Shown: positions 9,466-17,694 of the stretch, piece after piece
Layout: each line of letters opens with the position of its first letter
Position numbering within the stretch: position 1 is the first letter of the stretch
Assembly (NCBI GenBank): GCA_000828075.3
Contig: JXCB02000033.1
Coordinates: 334,607 to 398,247, forward strand
Reading direction: 5' to 3'
DNA from: Tolypothrix campylonemoides VB511288
Lineage (GTDB): Bacteria; Cyanobacteriota; Cyanobacteriia; Cyanobacteriales; Nostocaceae
Length of the DNA: 63,641 nucleotides
Made by a program: the position numbers and the translations under genes
The notes under the pieces: generated by a model
What the model was told of the DNA's origin: nothing
Seen by the model: the letters and a program-made list of their open reading frames with translations, nothing else
The model's database searches: none

Positions 9466-9594
9466 ATGTCTAAAGTTGTCAAATTTTACGAATTTGGTAG
9501 TCCAGAAGTTCTGAAAGTTGAAGAAGAACTGCTACGTGAACCTCAAGCAGGAGAGGTGCGAATTAAGAGCAACATTCTGCGGAGGGTGATATGA
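9466..9594 (+). pseudogene. Truncated zinc-type alcohol dehydrogenase/quinone oxidoreductase (N-terminus only)
   Basis: After a good ribosome site (GGGAGAG) the frame reads MSKVVKFYEFGSPEVLKVEE and continues to about residue 35 (GEVRIKS). That is the N-terminus of the MDR (zinc-dependent alcohol dehydrogenase-like) family. It then runs into the GC-rich segment and stops after 42 residues, overlapping the next start. The remaining roughly 290 residues are missing. The break at about 9568-9575 marks the left junction of the second foreign block. Confidence 0.8.
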
Positions 9595-9941
9595 AGATGA
9601 CCGACAAAGAAATCGTCGTCGATGCGTACGATGCTTACAACACCAGGGATGTCGACCGCCTTCTCGGGTATCTCAGCGAGGACGTCAATTGGCCCGATGG
9701 CGACAAGCGGCTCCATGGCCGAGAAGCCGTCAAGAACTATTGGCTGAACCAGTGGACCCAGACCCAGACGCACGACACGCCGACCGACGTCACCGTCCTG
9801 CCTGACGGACGGGTCAACGTCCGCCTCGACCAAGTCGTCCACAGGATCGACGGCAGCGAGCTCTCCCGCGGCTCGTTCGAGTACCTGTTCGAGCTGCGCG
9901 ACGGACTGATCGTCCGAATGGACATCACCAAGGAGCTGTAG
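9591..9941 (+). CDS. NTF2-like (SnoaL-type) protein, GC-rich and probably foreign
   Basis: The 116-residue product has the single-domain layout of the SnoaL/NTF2 fold: an N-terminal helix (IVVDAYDAYNTRDVDRLLGY), SEDVNWPDG near 30, the GREAVKNYW helix near 44, and a closing FEYLFELRDGLIVRMDI strand pair. Members act as isomerases, hydrolases or accessory proteins; the role here cannot be given. Sampled GC is near 68 percent (9781-9840). GGAGG at 9581-9585 gives a good ribosome site. It follows a truncated native gene and is followed at about 9979 by the end of an IS6-type element. Confidence 0.75.
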   Translation: MKMTDKEIVVDAYDAYNTRDVDRLLGYLSEDVNWPDGDKRLHGREAVKNYWLNQWTQTQTHDTPTDVTVLPDGRVNVRLDQVVHRIDGSELSRGSFEYLFELRDGLIVRMDITKEL

Positions 9942-9978
9942 CGGAAGGGCAGGCTGGTCTGGCCGTTCGCGGCCGGGC

Positions 9979-10520
9979 GGTTCTGTCGTAAGAATCTTTA
10001 AAGACGAATGATCTACATCATTCATTCTGTTCTTATGCAGCAATTCCAAACATCGCTTCGATAAATTTCACTTGAGACACACTGTCCCCTTGTTCGACTC
10101 CTTTTACTTGTCCTTTTCGAATCATATTCATTGCCTGAATTCCCCTCAAAGTTTTTCTCGCACTATTGAACGATTTAAACCCCATCATCGGTCTAGTGAT
10201 TCGCTTGATATTTCTATGACCCTGTTCAACCACGTTATTCAAGTATTTCACTTGCCGTAATTCGGTTGTTTCAGCCAGCGTCTCATCTCGTTTCAGCGTT
10301 TCCACTGCTATTGGATAAGCCGCATTCTTGTCCACATTAATGACTCGAGGAGCCTGAGTGTGCTGGGCTTTGAGCACTTTACGAAAGAAGCGTGCTGCTG
10401 CCCTGCCATCCCGCTTGGCGCTCAGCATAAAGTCCAAAGTATTTCCATCTGAATCTACAGCACGATACAGATATTTCCAGACACCCTTGATTTTGATGTA
10501 AGTTTCGTCCACCCTCCACG
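9979..10520 (-). pseudogene. IS6-family (IS240-like) transposase, N-terminus lost
   Basis: The open part (10033-10512, 159 residues) carries all three catalytic positions of IS6-type DDE transposases: VDETYIKIKG, NVDKNAAYP and VEQGHRNIK. The reading SWR-VDETY continues up to about 10520, where the IS982-derived element begins, so the N-terminal helix-turn-helix of a roughly 230-residue protein is missing. The outer end GGTTCTGTCGTAAGAA at 9979 fits the terminal repeat of IS6 elements. No other half is seen beyond 11129. Confidence 0.8.
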
Positions 10521-11129
10521 ACGTGAGTTCGATGGGGTAAATTGACTCTGGTAGCAGGTTAGAGGTTCAATTCAACAATAGGCGATCGCCTCAAAGTGAG
10601 TTTGACGAAGCTAAAAAACCGTAGCAGGCAAAGCAGGTAAACCTTTAGGGTGGTTGCACGACACTTATGACAAACAGTAATCGGAGTTGAATCAATGAAA
10701 CTGATACCAGTAACATGTCCCCGACGAGTATGTAAATAACAACAAAGCGCCATTAAACTCCAAGGCATCACCTCAACAAATCGGTTGTAGCTGACTAGAT
10801 TCGGAAAGGCATTCTTCCATTGAGGTATAACTTGCAAGGTATAAAATTCTTTAAAGGTGCGATACCCAGAACTATGAAATCCAATCACTATTGTCATAAT
10901 CTCACTCATGCACATCCGACAACGGCTTAACTTTTCACCATTCATTTGCGGCAGATGTGCTTGTTTCCACGTAGACTCAAATCCTAGGCAGAAGTCGTCT
11001 ATGTCACAAAAAACTTGTGTGATGTCCATGCGAGATTTGAGATCCACCATATACTTGTTTGCGATTGCCTATTGTTGAATTGAACCCCTAACCTGCTACC
11101 ACCGTCAATTCACCCCGTCGAACTCACGT
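10521..11129 (-). mobile_element. Internally deleted IS982-family element with about 68-bp inverted ends
   Basis: An open frame (10559-11050) starts with MDITQVFCDIDDFCLGF, the N-terminus of IS982 transposases, and keeps the first catalytic Asp region (GISFIDSTPITVCH). It then jumps to the last codons of the gene in a shifted frame, so roughly 500 bases are missing. The outer ends are inverted copies of each other over about 68 bases (10521-10588 and 11062-11129, about six differences). Inside the left end, at about 10596, lies the normal IS982 3' end (GTGAGTTTGACGAAGCTAAA). The left arm is therefore an extra inverted copy of the 5' end. Confidence 0.75.
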
Positions 11130-11316
11130 TAAAAAGATATCCGATAAAGCTACATGATTTTTCTTGGCTTTTCTCGCTAAATAAAGGACTTTTTGTTTAA
11201 TACTGAGTTATGAAATTACATAAATTTTTCTTGGTGCAAGATGTGAAATTCCCTACTAGACTTTTTCTTGGTTTTGCGGTAAAAGTACGGTTATGACATA
11301 GGAATTATGCATTATC

Positions 11317-11778
11317 ATGACAAACCTCCCAATATTCCGTCAGGAGTTGATCGCCGCAGGACAAACTACCCCAAAGCAGTTACAGTCTGCTGCTCTTGGG
11401 GACTGGAAACAAAATACGTTTAAAAAACTCAGAGGCGGATTTTTTCTAGTTCTTGGATATTTGCTCTCACCACTATGTTGGTGGAATGATTTGTTATTTA
11501 ATTTGCCAATTGCTTATGGTTTTGGTTATATCTGTAGTTTCTTTTACCCTAAGTTACTCTTACCTTGCTCAATTATAGGATATTGGCTTTCTAACATTAT
11601 TGGTATCCTTTTGATGCAATTTGGAGCTATGGATGTTCTACAAAATCAACCCAAGGAGCGTAATTTGAAAAAAGAATTACTTTCGGGTGTAGTTACCTCA
11701 ACCATCTATACTCTTGCGATTCTGGCATTAGTTCAGTTGAAAATTATCGACGCTCCTGTTCCATTGTTGGGTAGCTAA
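11317..11778 (+). CDS. Polytopic membrane protein of unknown function
   Basis: The 153-residue product has a polar N-terminus (about 1-38) followed by hydrophobic stretches near 42-58, 62-76, 78-103 and 125-142, suggesting three or four membrane helices. The N-terminus (ELIAAGQTTPKQLQSAALGD) is helical and charged. I do not recognise the family. It is the first intact native gene after the mobile-element debris. Confidence 0.6.
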   Translation: MTNLPIFRQELIAAGQTTPKQLQSAALGDWKQNTFKKLRGGFFLVLGYLLSPLCWWNDLLFNLPIAYGFGYICSFFYPKLLLPCSIIGYWLSNIIGILLMQFGAMDVLQNQPKERNLKKELLSGVVTSTIYTLAILALVQLKIIDAPVPLLGS

Positions 11779-11979
11779 TTTATCGTAAATTAAAGGGTCT
11801 GAGACCCCTACGTCTACACGTAGCCTTGGTTTCAGTCAGGGTTAAAATTCCTGTCTGAAACGTCTTCAATTTTGAATTTTGAATTTTGAATTTTGAATTG
11901 TTAACTGGTGCCGTACTCTGGCAAGAGCGCACCCTACATCATTTATAGCAGTCCGCCCTTGGAGAGCGTGAAAAAACAA

Positions 11980-12012
11980 CCTCCCCGACAACTTTTACGA
12001 AGTCGGGGATCT
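11980..12012. terminator. CCCCGAC...GTCGGGG hairpin
   Basis: CCCCGAC and GTCGGGG enclose a short AT-rich loop near 11984-12009. The same stem family (GATCCCCGACTT...AAGTCGGGGATC) recurs at 53718 and 61400. It lies between the convergent genes ending at 11778 and 12062 and could end transcription from either, though no clean T-run follows here. Confidence 0.4.
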
Positions 12013-12061
12013 GAAGAAGGTAAATGCACCAATAATGAAGAATCTATGCAATTTCTAACAA

Positions 12062-12277
12062 TTAAATACCTACTATAGGTGTTGATTTGTCAATGGCTTT
12101 AAGGTAAGGAAGCAATTCTTCTAAAGTATCAGCAAACATAAAAGGTACAGCTAGTCCATCTTGAACAATCAGTTGCATGCAGTACTTAGAGTAAATAGGA
12201 ACACCATTATTATTTGTTTCAACACAGGAATCGGGTAACGCTGTGATGACAACTTCATTAAAATACTTTGATACCAC
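12062..12277 (-). CDS. Small protein of unknown function
   Basis: A 71-residue acidic protein (MVSKYFNEVVITALPDSCVE onwards) with alternating strand- and helix-like stretches and no membrane segment. It has a plausible isolated gene position and native composition. I do not recognise a family. A real gene is likelier than not, but the evidence is only an undisturbed open frame with sensible composition. Confidence 0.45.
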   Translation of the reverse strand: MVSKYFNEVVITALPDSCVETNNNGVPIYSKYCMQLIVQDGLAVPFMFADTLEELLPYLKAIDKSTPIVGI

Positions 12278-12369
12278 AAAAAACCTCTTCAGGGAAAATT
12301 ATCGAGCATAGGTGTATTATTCCCAAGACTTATGAAGAAGCTGTGAAGAAGTTGTGGAGATGATATGAA

Positions 12370-13047
12370 TTAAGTGTGACGGTTTTGTTGCAAATATGCA
12401 ACAAGCTGCTCTCCTGCGGTGTCAATGTGTCTTTTTAGTAGCCTAACAGCAGCTTTAGTATCGTGCTGTTGACAAGCCTCTAATAATTGATAGTGTTCCT
12501 TTTGCGATCGCTCTAGGTAATCCATCTGACTCATTTGAAGGCGGACGTAGCGGTCTACATTCAGATGCAGGGTTTTAATGATTGTCAGCAGCCGAGGACG
12601 TTCGGCGGTTGCATAAAGCGTTTCATGGAATTCCCAGTTGAGTTTCGCAAGCATTCCTGCATCAGTGACCTGGTCTGTCTGTGCCAAATTTTCAGATGCC
12701 TTTTCTAAATCTGATGCGGTTAATTTGGGAATTGCCAGTTGAATCGCTTTCACTTCCAACGCGCTTCTAATCTCGAAGATTTCTTGCGCTTCTGCTGGAG
12801 AAAGTGCCGAAACCGTTGCTCCTCGATTCAGATGGAGCGTCACTAATCCTTCTGCCTCAAGTTGACGTAGAGCTTCTCGCACAGGTATGCGGCTGACTCC
12901 AAACTGAGTCGCAATTTCATCCTGTCTGAGGGATTGTCCTTCCTGAAAAATCCCCCGCACGATCGCTTCTCGCAAAGCGTCTGCAATCAAGTCTGGAGTA
13001 CTGCGTTGTTGTTGCAGCACATTGGCTGCTAAGTCATTTAAGTTCAT
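12370..13047 (-). CDS. GntR-family regulator, FadR subfamily (FCD domain)
   Basis: The 225-residue product has an N-terminal winged helix-turn-helix (about 10-78; QDEIATQFGVSRIPVREALR is the recognition region) and a C-terminal all-helical FCD ligand-binding domain (about 90-215) with the usual metal/ligand histidines, for example NWEFHETLY. The FadR/VanR-type size is normal. Such regulators usually repress an adjacent metabolic gene and are released by an organic acid. It is divergent from leuA with a 102-base spacer carrying two GTATAC-centred palindromes, so control of leuA and of itself is the natural inference. Confidence 0.88.
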   Translation of the reverse strand: MNLNDLAANVLQQQRSTPDLIADALREAIVRGIFQEGQSLRQDEIATQFGVSRIPVREALRQLEAEGLVTLHLNRGATVSALSPAEAQEIFEIRSALEVKAIQLAIPKLTASDLEKASENLAQTDQVTDAGMLAKLNWEFHETLYATAERPRLLTIIKTLHLNVDRYVRLQMSQMDYLERSQKEHYQLLEACQQHDTKAAVRLLKRHIDTAGEQLVAYLQQNRHT

Positions 13048-13070
13048 AATTTCTTTAGTTCATAATTTAT

Positions 13071-13096
13071 ATTGTATACAATTTTGTGTATACAAT
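13071..13096. promoter_or_regulatory. Paired GTATAC palindromes, probable GntR-regulator operator
   Basis: ATTGTATACAAT (13071-13082) is a perfect palindrome. A second copy, TTGTGTATACAAT, lies 14 bases on, centred on GTATAC at 13088-13093. FadR-subfamily regulators bind short palindromes of the form TTGTATACAA. The pair is 24 bases upstream of the regulator gene (start at 13047) and 54 bases upstream of leuA. Confidence 0.65.
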
Positions 13097-13149
13097 ATTC
13101 AAAAGTATTGGTCTAACAATCCCTTCTATTAACACCACGGGAGACAGTC

Positions 13150-14778
13150 ATGAGCATTCGACCTCAACCAGACCGGGTCATTATCTTCGACACCACGCTA
13201 CGAGATGGCGAACAGTCACCAGGCGCAACACTGCTGGTAGAAGAGAAACTGGCGATCGCTCATCAACTGGCTCTACTAGGTGTTGATGTGATTGAAGCAG
13301 GATTTGCCGTAGCGAGTCCTGGAGATTTTGAAGCTGTCAGAACAATCGCTCAACAAGTCGGCGTATCGGGTAGACCAATTATTTGCTCTTTGGCAAGGGC
13401 AATTCGACAGGATATTCAGGCGGCGGCTGAAGCATTACAAGAGGCGGCGAATCGGAGAATTCACACTTTTCTTTCTACCTCTGATATTCACCTGAAGTAC
13501 CAGTTGAAAAAGTCTCAGAGTGAGGTTTTGGCGATCGCCGAAGAAATGGTTGCTTATGCCAAGTCTTTTGTCGAGGATGTGGAATTCTCGCCGATGGATG
13601 CAAGCCGGACTGATCCAGAGTTCCTTTATCAAGTGTTGGAACGCGTGATTGCAGCAGGTGCAACCACCATCAACATTCCCGATACCGTCGGCTACTGCAC
13701 ACCTAAAGATATGGCGGCGCTAATTCAGGGTGTTCAAGAAAATGTGCCTAATATTAATCAAGTCATTCTTTCAGTTCATACTCAAAACGATTTGGGTTTG
13801 GCGACAGCAAATGCCTTGACAGCAATCGAAAATGGTGTGCGTCAGGTGGAGTGTACGGTGAATGGAATTGGTGAACGAGCAGGAAATGCCGCACTCGAAG
13901 AGATTGTCATGGCATTGCAGGTTCGCAAACCTCATTTCAATCCTTACTTTGGTCGTCTGGTTGATTGCGATGCACCTTTGACGAACATCAAGACGCAAGA
14001 GATATATAAAACCTCGTGCTTGGTTTCCCAATTCACAGGAATTGTGGTTCAGCCTAATAAAGCGATCGTTGGTGCAAATGCTTTTGCTCATGAATCTGGA
14101 ATTCACCAGGATGGTGTTCTTAAACATCGGCAGACTTATGAGATTATGGAAGCGGCTGACATAGGTCTTTCTGAAAACAGCATTATTTTGGGCAAGCACT
14201 CTGGACGGAATGCTTTCCGAACCAGGCTGCAAGAATTGGGGTTTGAGTTGAGTGAAGCAGATTTGAACAAAGCCTTTATGCGGTTCAAGGAAATCGCCGA
14301 CAAGAAAAAGGAAATGTCCGATTGGGATTTAGAGGCAATTGTTCGCGATGAAACGCAAATTCAAGTAGACAAAGGCTTTCAACTCGAACACGTCCAAGTC
14401 ACTTGTGGTGATTGCACCTGTCCGACTGCAACCATCACAATTGTGACTCCCAACGGAGAAATTCTCACTGATGCAGCAGTAGGAACTGGTCCAGTAGATG
14501 CTGTATACAAAGCCATCAACCGACTTGTGCAGATTCCCAACCAACTGATAGAGTTTTCCGTCCAATCTGTAACGGGTGGAATTGATGCTTTGGGAACAGT
14601 CACAATTCGTTTACGGCATCAGGAGCGCATTTTCTCGGGACAAGCTTCTGACACTGATATTGTAGTGGCAGCAGCTTACGCCCACATGAACGCACTCAAT
14701 CGCCTCTATCGATTCTTGCAAAGGCAGACAGAGAACTCGCAGTCTCAGACTCAAGACTCCGCACCAGTTCATAAGTAA
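13150..14778 (+). CDS. leuA: 2-isopropylmalate synthase
   Basis: The 542-residue product catalyses the first committed step of leucine synthesis, condensing acetyl-CoA with 2-oxoisovalerate. The catalytic TIM barrel shows [14 protein letters not shown] (15-28), [15 protein letters not shown] with the metal-binding residues, and [15 protein letters not shown]. The subdomain [12 protein letters not shown] follows, then a C-terminal LeuA dimerisation/leucine-feedback domain (about 395-515). The length fits cyanobacterial LeuA. A ribosome site (GGGAGACAG) precedes the ATG. The regulator and operators immediately upstream suggest local control in addition to leucine feedback. A second leuA may exist elsewhere in the genome. 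Confidence 0.92.
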   Translation: MSIRPQPDRVIIFDTTLRDGEQSPGATLLVEEKLAIAHQLALLGVDVIEAGFAVASPGDFEAVRTIAQQVGVSGRPIICSLARAIRQDIQAAAEALQEAANRRIHTFLSTSDIHLKYQLKKSQSEVLAIAEEMVAYAKSFVEDVEFSPMDASRTDPEFLYQVLERVIAAGATTINIPDTVGYCTPKDMAALIQGVQENVPNINQVILSVHTQNDLGLATANALTAIENGVRQVECTVNGIGERAGNAALEEIVMALQVRKPHFNPYFGRLVDCDAPLTNIKTQEIYKTSCLVSQFTGIVVQPNKAIVGANAFAHESGIHQDGVLKHRQTYEIMEAADIGLSENSIILGKHSGRNAFRTRLQELGFELSEADLNKAFMRFKEIADKKKEMSDWDLEAIVRDETQIQVDKGFQLEHVQVTCGDCTCPTATITIVTPNGEILTDAAVGTGPVDAVYKAINRLVQIPNQLIEFSVQSVTGGIDALGTVTIRLRHQERIFSGQASDTDIVVAAAYAHMNALNRLYRFLQRQTENSQSQTQDSAPVHK

Positions 14779-14875
14779 GACTTACTTGGTGTTCTTAACA
14801 AGGTAGTTCAGAACACTAATAAGTCGGACTAACGAAGGGCTGGGTTAAAATGGAGAGGCTCCCAGCCTACTTTGT

Positions 14876-15349
14876 ATGAGTGAAACGGTCTACATTGAAA
14901 CCAGCATTTTGGGCTATCTCACAGCTAGATCAACTAAAAACCTGATCCTCGCTGCAAATATGGAGATAACAAGGGACTGGTGGGAATCTCGACGAACAGC
15001 CTTCGTCCTTTATACTTCGGAGGCAGTTCTAAATGAGGTGGCGCAGGGGGATGCAGAGATTGCAGTTCAACGGTTAGAGATACTACGTGACTTTCCCTTG
15101 TTGGAATTGAACCATGCTGTACAAGATTTAGCCGTACAATTTCTTGCCCGAAGCAACCTTCCTCCCAAAGCGAATGTGGATGCGATTCATATTGCTGCTG
15201 CAACTGTTCACGGTATGGACTATCTGTTAACGTGGAACTGTAAACATATTGCAAATGCCCAGCTTCAGGGAAAATTGGCGGAGATTAGCCTCGATTTTGG
15301 CTATGAGTTACCAATTCTCTGTACCCCTTACGAATTGATGGGAGATTAG
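14876..15349 (+). CDS. PIN-domain toxin (VapC-like)
   Basis: The 157-residue product begins ETVYIETSILGYLTAR, a PIN-domain first strand with a conserved acidic residue, and has NEVAQGD and later NVDAIHIAAATVHGMDYLLT, which supplies the further acidic cluster. PIN toxins are magnesium-dependent RNases that act on translation. The partner gene follows after three bases, in the toxin-first order common for this subfamily. Toxin-antitoxin function is inferred from family and context. The pair ends in an attC-like site. Confidence 0.8.
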   Translation: MSETVYIETSILGYLTARSTKNLILAANMEITRDWWESRRTAFVLYTSEAVLNEVAQGDAEIAVQRLEILRDFPLLELNHAVQDLAVQFLARSNLPPKANVDAIHIAAATVHGMDYLLTWNCKHIANAQLQGKLAEISLDFGYELPILCTPYELMGD

Positions 15350-15352
15350 GTC

Positions 15353-15580
15353 ATGTGGACAGATGAAATTGTAGAAGAAATCCACAAAATCCGTGAAGAG
15401 TATGCCAAGTCGTTCAACTATGATTTGGATGCAATATTTGCAGACTTACGCAAGAAGCAAGCTGAAAGTGGCAGGGAAGTTGTGAGTTTGTCGCGGAAGC
15501 GCGGTCTAACAACACGTTGGAGCGAACGGACGAGAGATCTTGGTGGAGATGCAAAGGATACTAGCCGCCCCTCAACTTAG
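15353..15580 (+). CDS. Putative antitoxin of the PIN toxin
   Basis: The 75-residue product starts MWTDEIVEEIHKIREEYAKS, the N-terminus of small proteins commonly encoded after this kind of PIN toxin. Residues 1-50 look like the functional helical antitoxin. The last 25 or so residues (RKRGLTTRWSERTRDLGG onwards) are translated from the attC-like sequence at 15504-15589 and are probably a read-in tail rather than part of the original protein. The start is three bases after the toxin stop. Confidence 0.65.
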   Translation: MWTDEIVEEIHKIREEYAKSFNYDLDAIFADLRKKQAESGREVVSLSRKRGLTTRWSERTRDLGGDAKDTSRPST

Positions 15581-15589
15581 GCGTTATGC
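15504..15589 (+). repeat. attC-like (integron cassette) site
   Basis: The element starts with GTCTAAC, matching the RYYYAAC core, and ends with GTTATGC, one base off the GTTRRRY core. The two ends are imperfectly complementary (TAACAACACGTTGGAGCG against CCTCAACTTAGGCGTTATGC), and the 86-base length is within the usual attC range. It directly follows and overlaps the end of a toxin/antitoxin pair, the usual cargo and position in a gene cassette. No integrase is visible in the window, so this would be a solitary cassette. Confidence 0.55.
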
Positions 15590-15721
15590 GGCTTCATCTT
15601 GGTCGTTAGAGCAGTAGTTTGAAAGTTGATTTTTTGATTTTTGGCATTAAAGCTTAAGTAGTCTTGGTACTTCTGTAAAACAGTCTTGTTATGGTATTTT
15701 CAGTGCAACAAGAAAACTCGT

Positions 15722-16426
15722 ATGGGTGAAAGTTATCAAACTGAATTCGGAAGACGGCTTGATATTTTTGAGCAATCCAAGGAAATGGAAATCTATCAGA
15801 CTTTGCAAGCAATGCAGTCCAGTTTTCAAGTTTTTGAGGGAAATTTTGCTGAGCTTGTAAAATTGTTGGAGCCGCTCGAAGATCCAAGAAAATCTCTATT
15901 GAATTATGCTGCTCCTGATAAAAGCGAGAATTTAGACCATCTAATTACTGAAACAAAAAGGTTATTACACAACTTTCTTGCTTCAGCAAAATCGTTAGTT
16001 GATCATACAAGAGTGATTGTTAACAGGCTATACCCAGAAGACCATGAGTTCAGAAGTGAGTATCAAAGAAAACTGAATCAAGATTTGGCAAGTAATGTTT
16101 TACAGAAGTTTGTGCAAAACTTGCGAAACTACACTCAACATTACACTTTACCTGTCTTAGCTTTACAGATAACTTTTCTAGGTGAGTCAAATCATTTGAA
16201 CTCAACTTTACGAATTGATGTTGAGATTCTCAAGCAGTGGGATAAGTGGGGAAGCTCAAAAGCTTATTTAGATTCTCTTAAAGAGGGTTTGCCAATCATT
16301 GCTTTAGCAAGCAGATATTACATCCTGATTCAGGATTTTTACATTTGGCTATCAGAACGACAATCAGAAATCCATCAGGTCGATTTTGAGAATCTTGATA
16401 AGATGCAGCAGGAGTTGATAACTTAA
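15722..16426 (+). CDS. Helical protein of unknown function
   Basis: Read from the ATG at 15722 (MGESYQTEFG), the product is 234 residues, mostly helical, charged, and without signal peptide or membrane segment. The frame is open further upstream, but that part is AT-rich and the second ATG fits better. Features include a long Leu/Glu-rich stretch around 25-100 and several Trp residues near the C-terminus. I do not recognise the family. It lies just after the attC-like site and may belong to accessory DNA. Confidence 0.55.
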   Translation: MGESYQTEFGRRLDIFEQSKEMEIYQTLQAMQSSFQVFEGNFAELVKLLEPLEDPRKSLLNYAAPDKSENLDHLITETKRLLHNFLASAKSLVDHTRVIVNRLYPEDHEFRSEYQRKLNQDLASNVLQKFVQNLRNYTQHYTLPVLALQITFLGESNHLNSTLRIDVEILKQWDKWGSSKAYLDSLKEGLPIIALASRYYILIQDFYIWLSERQSEIHQVDFENLDKMQQELIT

Positions 16427-16577
16427 TCGATACTGAAACCACAGACGATTGATAGCTGTATGCTCAACCACATAACAATAGTTTAGAGCAGAAAAATGCA
16501 GTTCCACAATCGTATGCGATCGCTATTGTATAGTTGTGTAGTTCGTAAGACACAACTTTTTTTGCTGCAGCTTAAAG

Positions 16578-16632
16578 ATGCTTTGCTGACGGAAAGCGCT
16601 GCTTGCCATTGAAAAACCAGATTCTACCGCTA
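16578..16632 (-). pseudogene. Fragment duplicated from the adjacent beta-lactamase gene
   Basis: The 55 bases match the part of the beta-lactamase-like gene at about 18483-18537 that encodes WFLNGKQRFP just before its SVYK motif; here the complement reads WFFNGKQRFP. Nothing else of the gene is present. It lies at the 3' end of the membrane protein gene, overlapping its last bases by about three. Confidence 0.6.
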
Positions 16633-17595
16633 TTTGTTCATTAGAAACCCAAACCGACTCAAAATAAATTTTTTCTGATTGGGTTGGCTAAGCTTCCATG
16701 CGTGAGCGTCGATAACAAAGTGTGCCATAGTCATCCCAAGCAAACCACCTGCTAGAAAATCAATTTGATTTGGCAGATAAACGAAGATTGATCCGCCTAC
16801 GAGCAAGCAAAGAAGTAAACTGTACATCGACCTCAACACATTTGCACCCTCAGCAACAGCAGCCATGAACACGATGTATTGTACCGCGTGCGCTGTTGCG
16901 TAGGACAAAAAGGTCGTTAATATATCACCGGGCAAGTATGCAGGTACAAAGAAAAGTACGCAGAGGATGAAGAAAATTGCTTTGACAAAAGTAAAACGCG
17001 ATCGCTTGCTCCACAAAATATATCCCCCAAGGAAGCAAGTAGCCGCCAGAATAAAATATCCTGCAACATAGGACAAGTTGATAAAACTGTGCAGCCATTG
17101 AGGTGCAATTTGTAACCCAAGGATTTTCCAGATAGGAAGAATGCCCGTGAGCGCGCTCAAATGTATTGCCTTCCTCTCAAAAACGGAAGCTGCCTTGTCT
17201 TGGGCGTAAGAGATAAAGCTGTACACCCCAATATTTTGTTTGGCGTAGTGGTAAGACTGCCACCCCCAGTAGAACAGAAGCAGGAAAGGTTTAATCTGTG
17301 GAGAAAATACAAAAATTACCCCAGATGCAAAGAATAGAGCAACTGGGGCAGTAAAATATATCAGCTTATTTTGAATTAAGATTTCTCGAAATTCTTTGGA
17401 GGTATAGAAGCAGGCTGTTGCCGGAACATGAGCGATCGCGGTAAACAAAAGAAAATGCTTAAATGGCTCAGTTTCCGATGGATATAGATGGGGGATACCG
17501 AGGAAAGCGATCGGGATAACCGTGCCAAGAAATAAACTTAACTGAAAAATATTCTTGCGGTTGAGGCTGAAAGATAAAGTAAATCGGTCAATCAT
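16630..17595 (-). CDS. Polytopic membrane protein with conserved His motifs
   Basis: The 321-residue product has about eight or nine membrane helices. Helix-end motifs are rich in His, Trp and Gln: FYWGWQSYHYAKQNIG near 107-122, TAHAVQYIVF near 233-243, and MAHFVIDAHAWKL near 288-300. Such His clusters inside membranes suggest metal or cofactor binding, recalling in a general way the carotene-cleaving Brp/Blh proteins, but I cannot assign it to that family. It is transcribed away from the beta-lactamase-like gene's start and appears monocistronic. Confidence 0.6.
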   Translation of the reverse strand: MIDRFTLSFSLNRKNIFQLSLFLGTVIPIAFLGIPHLYPSETEPFKHFLLFTAIAHVPATACFYTSKEFREILIQNKLIYFTAPVALFFASGVIFVFSPQIKPFLLLFYWGWQSYHYAKQNIGVYSFISYAQDKAASVFERKAIHLSALTGILPIWKILGLQIAPQWLHSFINLSYVAGYFILAATCFLGGYILWSKRSRFTFVKAIFFILCVLFFVPAYLPGDILTTFLSYATAHAVQYIVFMAAVAEGANVLRSMYSLLLCLLVGGSIFVYLPNQIDFLAGGLLGMTMAHFVIDAHAWKLSQPNQKKFILSRFGFLMNK

Positions 17596-17694
17596 GCTTA
17601 GTGTCGAAGTAAGGTAGATCCCCTAAGCTTTGACCGAAAGTTGTTGTTATTGTTTCACAAATTGATTTAATATCGCTTGTTGCAAGGAATCGGT

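Noticed and set aside
9543-10049. Minus-strand open frame of 168 codons across the NTF2-like gene
   Set aside because: It crosses the native/foreign junction and the IS6 end and reads only as the complement of a GC-rich gene.
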